Shown: piece by piece, positions 56,540 to 64,000 of the stretch
How the letters are laid out: every line of letters begins with the position of its first letter
Numbering within the stretch: the stretch's first letter is position 1
NCBI GenBank assembly: GCA_030549335.1
Contig: CM060184.1
Location: forward strand, 39,759,909-39,823,908
Origin: Pontederia crassipes
Taxonomy: Eukaryota > Streptophyta > Magnoliopsida > Commelinales > Pontederiaceae
Length of the DNA stretch: 64,000 nt
Direction of reading: 5' to 3'
Notes under the pieces: model-generated
What the model saw: the letters and a program-made list of their open reading frames with translations, nothing else
Database searches by the model: none
Told to the model about the DNA's origin: nothing
Translations under genes and position numbers: made by a program

Positions 56540-58960
56540 ATACAAAATTAGACCAAGATGCCCTTCATATTTAAAGAAATTATAAATTTAAAAAAAAATT
56601 GTAAGGTCACTACAATTGATTTTTTATTAATTTTCTATTTGTACATAAATTTATTAACTTAATTATAGGAATTAATAAGACTTTAACTGAATTTACATAT
56701 TTTTTTAATATTGATAATTTGAAAATAGATTGCATTTGAAATTATTGCAATTCTTTATTATGAATTTTTATTAACTAATTATTTATGTTATTTCTTTTTT
56801 ATGTATTTATTAATATATGTTTATGTAATTTAAAAAACAATAGTTATTAAATTAATATTGTACATAAACTCTACGTATTTACGTATCGAGTTTATGATAT
56901 GAGTTCAATCTTCCTAAAACTAACTTAGGTAAAAATTCGAACTTCATAATCATGAGCCTAGAAAGAAGAATCCCATCAACTAGACCCTAAAAACTCAATC
57001 TTGATCAGAATTACAAACCAACCAAATTTTTTAAAAAAGGAATCAACAATCTAACCAACAAACCGTCAATTTTCTTCCAAAATCCAGGTCAATTAGCAAG
57101 GCAAAAGTCACAATTTTGCATGTAAATTCAATGTTCACACCTAAGAATTCAATATTAAACATTCGAAACATAACAAGAAAAAACCAAAGAGTAATATTGT
57201 AACATGGTTCTCTGTACGTCTTTGCTGTCTTTCTTGTTGTATTGACACTATTTTTTTTTTGTTTTTTTCCCTTAAAAAGTACAAGATGTCCTTCATATTT
57301 AAAGAAATTCTAATTTTTTTAAAAAAAATAAACTTTTGACTTCACTATAATTGATATTTTATTCATTTTATATTTGTATATAAATTTATTAACTATTATT
57401 ATATGAATTAATAAGACTTTAATTGACTTTACATATTTTTTTAATCTTGACCATTTTAAAAAGATTGAATTTGAAAGCATTACAAATCTTTATTATGAGT
57501 TTTTATTCATTAATTATTCATGTTATTTTTTTATTTATTTATTAATATATTTTTATGCAATTTAGAAAATCATAGTTATTAAAATAATATTGTACATAAA
57601 CTCAACGTACTTACGTATCGAGAGTTTATAATATGAGTTCATCCTCCTAAAACGAACTTAGGTAGAAATTCGAACTTGACAATAAGGATTTAGAAATCCT
57701 CACTCCTCCCACCATTCGGAAGCATGTGCGAACCAGTTGAGAACCTTCTTCCACCATTCGAAAAATATCAACATTTCCACCACGCAGGGAAAACGAATTT
57801 AAGTAGACCAAGTTGACTCCGGACACAACAATCCCAACAAATAACTAGCCTAGAATCTCCCAGTTTGGCATAAAATAAAGTCTTTCATATTATGCCAATT
57901 ATTGCTAGGGATGGACGAATTTTCTTACATCTTCTGTTGTCATGTATTGGAGAAACTCATTCTAGGTTGACTCGAATGCATTTTCAATAACGCGTCAGAG
58001 AAATGTCTCTTTTATTCAAAAAAAAATTCTCAACATTAAAACATATGGTCAATAAGCAATGATCCACAGTTTGATATAAAATGTCAAAACCAATAAATGA
58101 AATTAGATCAAGAAGCTCTTCATATTTAAAGAAATTCTATTTTAAAAAAAACTTGTGAGGTCACTACAATTGATTTTTTATTCATTTTCTATTTGTATAT
58201 GAATTTATTAAATTCATTATATGAATTAATAAGACTTTAATTGAATTTACATATTTTTTAAATCTTGATAATATAAAAAAGATAGCATTTGAAATTGATG
58301 AAAAAATTCGAGAATAAGGAGAGAAGATCGCAGAGAGATTGCAGAAAAATAGAGGAGACGCACGAATTTACTCAGATTCACACTTGAGATGAGGGCTACG
58401 TCTTGTAAAGAGGTTCTACTATATCGTTTAGGTTTACAGCCGCCACACAGATTATACCAGAAATTAAACTATTAATAGCCTCTCCAAACCGGGTTTAAAA
58501 CCCAAACAAACAGAGAAAAAACCTAATCCGAACCACACGGACCGGCTAAACAAAAGCCCAAAATCCGTCTAGGTTTCGGGGGCGCTGCCCCTGAACCCCC
58601 GCCTGCTCACGTGGGGGGCGGGGCCTCTCGAACCCCCCCCTTTCGTTCGTACGCCAACAGCACTGCTAATTGGGTAATACTCAAATTCCCCTAAGCTCAC
58701 GTGGGCGAACCCGGTGTGAGAAACAAGGGGTCCTGAAGTATTCACCAACTCTAACAGAAATTACTGCAATTCTTTATTATGAATTTTAATTCACTATTTA
58801 TTCATATTATTTCTTTTTTTATTTATTAATATATTTTTATGCAATTTAGAAAATAATAATTATTAAATTAATATTGTACATAAACTCTATGTATTTGCAT
58901 AATTTATGATATGAGTCCACCTCCTAAAATTAATTTAGGAAGAAACTCGAAGTTGAAAAC
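56540..58960. repeat. Array continuation: three diverged long-form units
   Basis: Units at about 56540-56950, 57240-57690 and 58080-58960 (the last split by a solo LTR). All share the catatttaaagaaatt and gtcactacaattgatttttt core with the main array, but continue with attgcaattctttattatga, aatattgtacataaactcta and acgtatttacgtatcgag instead of the A/B text. The unit at 49790-50100 is of this form too. Confidence 0.8.
58296..58756 (-). mobile_element. Solo LTR (copia-like) with perfect target duplication
   Basis: 461 bp, ends TGATGAAAAAATTCG and CCAACTCTAACA (minus strand TGTTAGAGTTGG ... TTTTTTCATCA), flanked by exact GAAAT at 58291-58295 and 58757-58761. It lies inside a satellite unit whose text resumes immediately (gcatttgaaatt / attactgcaattc). 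GC-rich centre (cgggggcgctgcccctgaac). The usual origin is recombination between the two LTRs of a full element. Confidence 0.93.
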
Positions 58961-59050
58961 CTCCCACCATTTGGAATTATGTGCGAACTAGTTGAGGATC
59001 TTCTCCCAGCATTCGGAAGCAATGGACATCGCTGACTTCTAATAACTTGG

Positions 59051-59263
59051 TGAAAAAAGATCGCCAACCCGTGAACAGGATTTTATGATCAAGATCATGG
59101 TCAGGCGGGGAAAAAAGATCACCGACTTGTGAATGGAGTTTTAGGATAATGATCGTGTCCAGGCGGGGAAAAAATAAATAACACGAAGAATGGAGTTTTA
59201 GGATCAAGATCGTGGCCAGGTGGTGAAAAAAGAAGTAACACGGAGAATGGAGTTTTAGGACGC
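59051..59263. repeat. Tandem ~58-bp unit, ~3.7 copies
   Basis: Units 59051-59108, 59109-59166, 59167-59223 and a partial at 59224-59263. Each has ggaaaaaagat, aatggagttttaggatcaag and tcgtggccaggcgg. A further single copy lies near 59750-59805 (ttttaggatgccaggcgggg). Confidence 0.9.
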
Positions 59264-59347
59264 TACAAATATGTATAATCTAAAGTACAAATCATGCCAC
59301 TACTTTATAAATTATTTACGAGAACGCCACGGATGAGAACACAAGCT

Positions 59348-59728
59348 CGACTCTTTTGAGTAGTTTTCGTTTCAATAATTAACGAGGTTCTATTAATTTT
59401 ACTTTATCATGTTCTATAATGAATGATTAATTAATAGTACTTAATTAAATAGATGGCGAGCTAGGTTCATGAAATCCCATACCCCTCTTATAACATTTAT
59501 TTATTTATAAAAAAATAGGAGCTTGGTTCCGTGCGTGCTCTCAATAGAATAAAGACTACCCAAAGAATTAATTGGTTTAATTTTCAATAAATTGATACTT
59601 AATTAAATATCACAATATAATGTTAAAGTCTTTAAGGGCAAGCTTAACTTTGATGTTTTTTATTTTAAGTTAGATTAATTGTGACTTATAGATACATATG
59701 TAGCTAGGGGCCGGAACAATTAAGAAGG
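59348..59728. repeat. Local direct duplication, copy 1
   Basis: Shares, in order, cgactcttttgagtagtttt, tataatgaatgattaat, actacccaaagaattaattg, cttaattaaatat and gctaggggccggaacaatta with 60259-60513. The first copy is longer by internal insertions. Confidence 0.82.
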
Positions 59729-59805
59729 CGTGGTTCCGGAACAATTAATTGTGAATAGGGTTTTAGGATGCCAGGCGGGGAAAGAAGTAACAATAATGGG
59801 GTTTT

Positions 59806-60258
59806 AGCTTCGCCTCCGACCCCGATCCGAATCTTCGGTCCGAGTTGAACCGTATTTTTTTGTTCAGTCAAAAATTTATTAATTTTTTTACTAAGAGATA
59901 ATTTGATAAAAAATATTATTATAAATTTAAAAAATATGCAAGGTGGACTTTCTCTATAAACATTCAATATTGACCCATTAATCTCCTCATTCATTTATAT
60001 TTATCTATTTACTCTCACTTTTTTACTATTATTAATGTGGGACTATTTTTGTACACTCACTTATTCTTTGGGATGTAGGTATTCGGAGTCTCGCAGGACG
60101 ACGGGGCGGGGACAACTCCTCCCCCGCCCCAATCCCTAAAAGAGGGTTCGAAAATAATTTTCTCTCATTCCCGATCCCGCGGGAGAAAAATTCCTCAAGT
60201 TCGAGACCCCGATCGAAGATTCTTCGCAGGGCCCCCAAGGGGACGGGAGAGACGAGGA
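59806..60258. other. Spacer between the duplicated segments, no gene
   Basis: Mixed AT-rich and GC-rich (gacggggcggggacaactcc, cccgatcccgcgggag) sequence. Minus-strand open frames here lack motifs. Confidence 0.45.
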
Positions 60259-60513
60259 CGACTCTTTTGAATAGTTTTTGGTTGTCTTTATCATGTTTTA
60301 TAATGAATGATTAATGATTAATACTTAGTTAAATAGACCTTAGTTTCCGGCGTGTTCTCAATAAAAAAACTACCCGAATAATTAATTGATACTTAATTAA
60401 ATATTACAATCTTTACGGGCAGGCTTAATTTTGATTTTTTTTTTATATTTTAAGTTGGATTAATTATGATTTACCGTTACACATGTAGCTAGGGGCCGGA
60501 ACAATTAAGAAGG
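60259..60513. repeat. Local direct duplication, copy 2
   Basis: 255 bp counterpart of 59348-59728, same orientation, about 900 bp downstream. Confidence 0.82.
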
Positions 60514-61199
60514 TGGAGTGGGCTTGCAATCATAATCTTGTTTAAGATTAATTAAGAAGGCATAATATGTGCCTTAGGATAATATTAGGATACATAATAT
60601 TGTTAGTATATACACATGTTAGATTAAGATTAATATTATATATACATTAACATTTTAAAATTAGTTATAAATTTTCCTACCAATTAAGTTATTTTTAATA
60701 ATTGTGAAATGCCAATTTAATCTTTACTATCTTATTACAAGAAACATTTTTAAAAAGTATAAAAAAATGGATAATATTATTTATAAAAAAACATACTATG
60801 GTTACCGATGAATTTAGCATTCGATAAATACTATAATATTATTATGTAATAATTCAACATATATGAGTTGCACGAGATTCTAGTTTTATGAATAAAAATG
60901 TTCCTCCGTTGGACTGTCATCTGTTTCGTTGATTCTCAGACAGGCAGCCATGGGCAATGCAAAGGAGTATCAACTCATCCTATCAAAAAGTAAAATCAAG
61001 AAAGGGGTAACTTTGATTGTTGCCAGCCAAATCAGCATTGCTCAACTAGGATTTTTTTTTTTTTTTTTTTTTTTTTTGCTCGGAGAAGTTGCAGAGCCAT
61101 TAAACCTAAACGATAACAAAAGGATAGAACATAAACTAAAGTCGTATTATGATGTTTTAACAGAAATGTTGTACAAATTTTTTTTTGAAAGAATGAAAT
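60514..61199. other. AT-rich intergenic DNA with a long T run
   Basis: T run at about 61053-61077. No target duplication around it was found, so I do not call a retroposon. No gene. Confidence 0.5.
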
Positions 61200-62720
61200 T
61201 GTAACGCATGCGATTTTTGTAAACAAGAAAACGATACAATTGGTAACTAATGCAATAAATTTGAAATCAATTCGGATTCAAAAAAAAAGAAGAAAAGGAA
61301 ATAAGAACGGCCAACAGGGGAGGAAAAATCCTCCCCTGATTCCGCTCGAAATCGGCCGGCCACCCTGGCCGGCCGATGCTATAAAAAGGAGGAAGGGAAG
61401 CACCCTTGCACCCCTTCGACACCCTAATCGACCGTCGTGCCTCCGTCTTCCTCCTCTTCTGAGAACCGTCGGCGACCGATGCACACACACGACGAGCGAG
61501 GCAGAGCATGACTTCGACGATGAACGACCGACGATCCAACCTTTCCTCGACACACCGCGATCCCTCTGACGTGCGTGAGGACCAGGCGTACCTTGTCACT
61601 AGCCAAGAGCGACCGACAATCGATCGGACGACGCAAATTGTACCGACGAACTTTCGACGTCCAAAGTAGAGAAACCTTAGATTTAAGTCCCCTAGACGAA
61701 GAAATATAGATCTAATGTTGCGCATAAAGTTATAATAGGGATCAGAAAGTCATAAATGTATTTTTCATATGGTGATATGCTCGATTCGACGGCCGGAAGG
61801 TCGCCGGAGATGAAGGAGACGACCAGCGCAGTTTTCTGCGCGATGAAACTCGGCCCGGGTCACACCTAAATGCGGTCCGAGTCGATGTAGACCCGGAGCG
61901 AGTCGCCTTATCGGCGATGTCACGAGAACGCGACCAGAAACCCGACCGAGTCAGATAGGAACCCGGCTCGGGTCTTACCGAGTTGGATTGAGTGTGAATC
62001 CGACTCGACGTCGAACAATGTATCATCAATGACTCGGCCCGAGTCGGACCTCAACTCGGATCGGATCATGCACAAAAATCCTCCGACAGAGACTCGGCCC
62101 GAGTTTCCCATGCACCGGCCTGGGTTCTGTCGGCCAGGAAAGCGAACTCTTCCGCTGGGCCCAATCCTTCGGAAATTAGATTCCATTTCCCATCAGAGTC
62201 ATTTGAAATCTTATCTAAGACTCTAAAGACCATAATGAACCTTATCTTATCCTAAGGAAGATCCAACTCTTTATGAAAAAGGGATTTCTTCATCTTATGA
62301 TTCTGGACTCCATCAAAGATAATTAAAGACAAGTAAAGTGAAGTTAAAGACGTAGGATTGCTATGTGCCGACCCCAATGTATAGAGCAAATATCAGAGTA
62401 AAGTACAGAGAGGGGCAGGTAGTTAGCTGAGGAGACAGCGAACCTACTGATCTTCAATGACCACTGTTCCTGAGATTTCAAGTCTTCTTCCACCTGTGTC
62501 TCGAAGAAGGGTGATGCAATGGTCACACTCCTTCCCCCAAAGTAAAGTATTGTATAGTATGACATAGACATGGTATAGTAAAGTATGGAATACGGTATTG
62601 TAAAGATAATGCAGAGTATTGTAAAGACAAAGTATAGTTATAGCAAAGAATAGAGTATAGATCTGGATAATATTAAAGTATGATGTATGACTCGTTATAG
62701 ACATTGTATAAAGGTCAAGG
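61200..62720 (+). repeat. GC-rich LTR-like block
   Basis: Starts TGTAACGCATGCG at 61200. A TATA box (TATAAAAAG, 61380-61388) is followed by a leader with CT-rich stretches (ccgtcttcctcctcttctg), then GACTCGGCCCGAGTC-type palindromes (61850-62130) and degenerate gtatagtaaagtat words (62540-62690). This order resembles the gag-only gypsy LTR. The right end, partner LTR and internal region are not seen, so it is probably a solo LTR or fragment. Confidence 0.45.
61351..61388 (+). promoter_or_regulatory. Perfect hairpin directly upstream of a TATA box
   Basis: ATCGGCCGGCCA (61351-61362), a 3-base loop, then TGGCCGGCCGAT (61366-61377) form a perfect 12-bp-arm inverted repeat. TATAAAAAG begins two bases later at 61380. 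Confidence 0.85.
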
Positions 62721-63815
62721 TCTACAATTGCTTATCATTGATATAGTGATTCAATGTTCTTTATTGAATCTTATTTCATCGTCTATGTTCTATTGTACTA
62801 GGCGTTTTTACTCATGGGTGTTCGATTCCTCTGCATTGGGATTTTGCAGTTAAGAATGCTAATTGACGAGATGTTGGAGGGCACAGAGCTTGTAGGAGGC
62901 AGCACATGACTATTCTATTATCAAGCTTACTTCAATCGAATTCAGTGCTATGATTTTTAACATCATGCTATTCCGCTTATTAACTTTCTTTCACCTATTG
63001 AACTTTTTGAAATTTATGATCTCTTATTATCTTGGTATCACTTGTATGAGTGAATTATGTCTTTGATATTTCGACTATTGAACTTACGCATTAAAGTCCT
63101 TTATTATATTTTATTATAATATTAATACCACGTGTGTACTTTGTTGAATGATCATGGTCAATAGAGTAATAGACAGTGTAGCACTCCCGGGATCAATCTG
63201 ACTGTTTACGTGACAGGATAGACGATTTTGAAGGTGTACATAAATGTTATACATGAACATATGTTTCATCAAAACAGAATCAAAGTCTAATAGGGTCCAC
63301 GTGCTAGTCCTGTTACCATGGTTTATAAATTTGAGCCAATCGGCACAATGGAGGATGTAACATTGGATACATTTCTTTCTGAGAGAAGCCAAACATTGGA
63401 ACTAACTTGCGCCAAAAGATACATGTTAAACTTATGTACACTACAATTGTAACAGCTTCAAATATGGGAATTGACAAGGAAGAATGCATGTTAAACTTAT
63501 TCTTGGTGATCCTCCTGCAACATATGATGATTGAAAGATTCATCATTTAACTGTCGGACGCAAACACACAAAAAAGAAATCTCCAACATTGTAAAAAGTA
63601 TTATCATTGGAAGCAAGCTGTAATAAGATAAAAGAAACTCTGGAAATTGCAAAACCTGCTCAAGTCAATTCAAAAGGACACATTTATGAAAGTCAATCTC
63701 TGTATTTTATCGAGACAAACACTAACAACTTTTGGTATGCGAATTCACTACTCAGGTTTCGGAAATCAACCAAATGAACCAACTTGTGATGGAAAAGAAT
63801 GACACCATCTATAAA
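62721..63815. other. Intergenic DNA before the terminal gene
   Basis: No family-level coding signal on either strand. The part from about 63560 probably includes the 3' untranslated region of the minus-strand gene. Confidence 0.45.
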
Positions 63816-63816
63816 A

Positions 63817-63839
63817 CATCTCTCTCTCTCTCTCTCTCT
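63817..63839. repeat. (CT)n microsatellite
   Basis: About 11 CT units just beyond the stop codon of the terminal gene, in its 3' UTR (GA repeat in the sense strand). Confidence 0.95.
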
Positions 63840-63841
63840 AA

Positions 63842-64000
63842 TCACTTGGGAGCCCTAATGATTCTTTGCAACACGACTGTCCTTGCCCTCCGTATATCTC
63901 TACTGCATAGGTCTGCCTGCTCGCCCAGATCCTCAATGCTCTTCATGAACAGCTCCAATTTCTTCTTAATTTCATCGATCCCAAACTTCACAGCTTCCTC
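63842..64000 (-). CDS. C-terminal end of a host gene, possibly UPF0496/DUF677 family (partial)
   Basis: The minus-strand frame enters from the window edge and ends at TGA (63842-63844). Its last 52 residues are helical and charged: [40 protein letters not shown], then [12 protein letters not shown]. This looks like a genuine, unbroken coding end. The [16 protein letters not shown] pattern reminds me of At14a-like/UPF0496 proteins, but I cannot verify this without a search; another coiled-coil plant family is possible. Confidence 0.55.
   Translation of the reverse strand, partial: EEAVKFGIDEIKKKLELFMKSIEDLGEQADLCSRDIRRARTVVLQRIIRAPK

Noticed and set aside
61053-61077. Poly(T) run as the tail of a minus-strand retroposon
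   Set aside because: No target duplication and no element-like sequence next to it; more likely a simple homopolymer.
1-64000. tRNA or rRNA genes
   Set aside because: tRNA-like words occur only as primer-binding sites (25631, 30632, 54727, 19784); no cloverleaf with paired arms or rRNA core sequence was seen.

Overview
This is a transposon-dense stretch of flowering-plant nuclear DNA. The evidence is two plant-specific host gene remnants with spliced or plant-type structure, plus several classes of plant retroelements and CACTA, hAT-like and Harbinger-like DNA elements. The lineage cannot be fixed. One host remnant (glutaredoxin-like) is very GC-rich and the other (CLASSY-like) is AT-balanced, which would suit a monocot or an early-diverging angiosperm, but this is only a hint. 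There is no bacterial, organellar or CRISPR content.

Layout. (1) 219-1700: N-terminal exons of a CLASSY (CLSY1/2-type) chromatin-remodelling gene; the SNF2 helicase part is absent from the window. (2) 1.9-3.1 kb: an LTR-like tail and a 39-bp retroposed tail with a 15-bp target duplication. (3) 3662-13002: an essentially full-length plant L1 LINE on the minus strand with an 11-bp target duplication, carrying a 3.3-kb CACTA transposon (5637-8928) inside its reverse transcriptase. (4) 13.6-20.7 kb: a CACTA end, a broken Ty1/copia element interrupted by a hAT-like MITE, and the 5' part of a Ty3/gypsy element. (5) 22163-36998: a glutaredoxin-domain host gene split by a 13.6-kb Ty3/gypsy element (22336-35893) that has gag but no recognisable pol. 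That element's own 5' LTR holds a second complete LTR element (24298-29442). (6) 37-47 kb: AT-rich DNA with tandem repeats, two abutting Harbinger-like MITEs, and a minisatellite-rich block that looks LTR-derived. (7) 47.9-59 kb: a second copy of the hAT-like MITE, then a satellite-like array of about 505-bp units arranged as alternating A/B dimers. The array is broken up by a copia fragment (53.6-56.1 kb) and a perfect solo LTR (58296-58756). (8) 59-63.2 kb: short tandem repeats, a local duplication and a GC-rich LTR-like block. (9) 63842-64000: the C-terminal end of a host gene on the minus strand, cut by the window edge.

No gene cluster or pathway is present. The relations between parts are insertion relations, and they give a relative history: glutaredoxin gene, then gag-only gypsy element, then nested element; and L1, then CACTA. 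The most unusual signal is that LTRs of several unrelated families carry arrays of short CG-rich palindromes. One such module (GGTCGACCG / GATCGTCCGATTT) is shared by a gypsy LTR (23.66-24.2 and 34.07-34.6 kb) and a copia LTR (55.5-55.97 kb).
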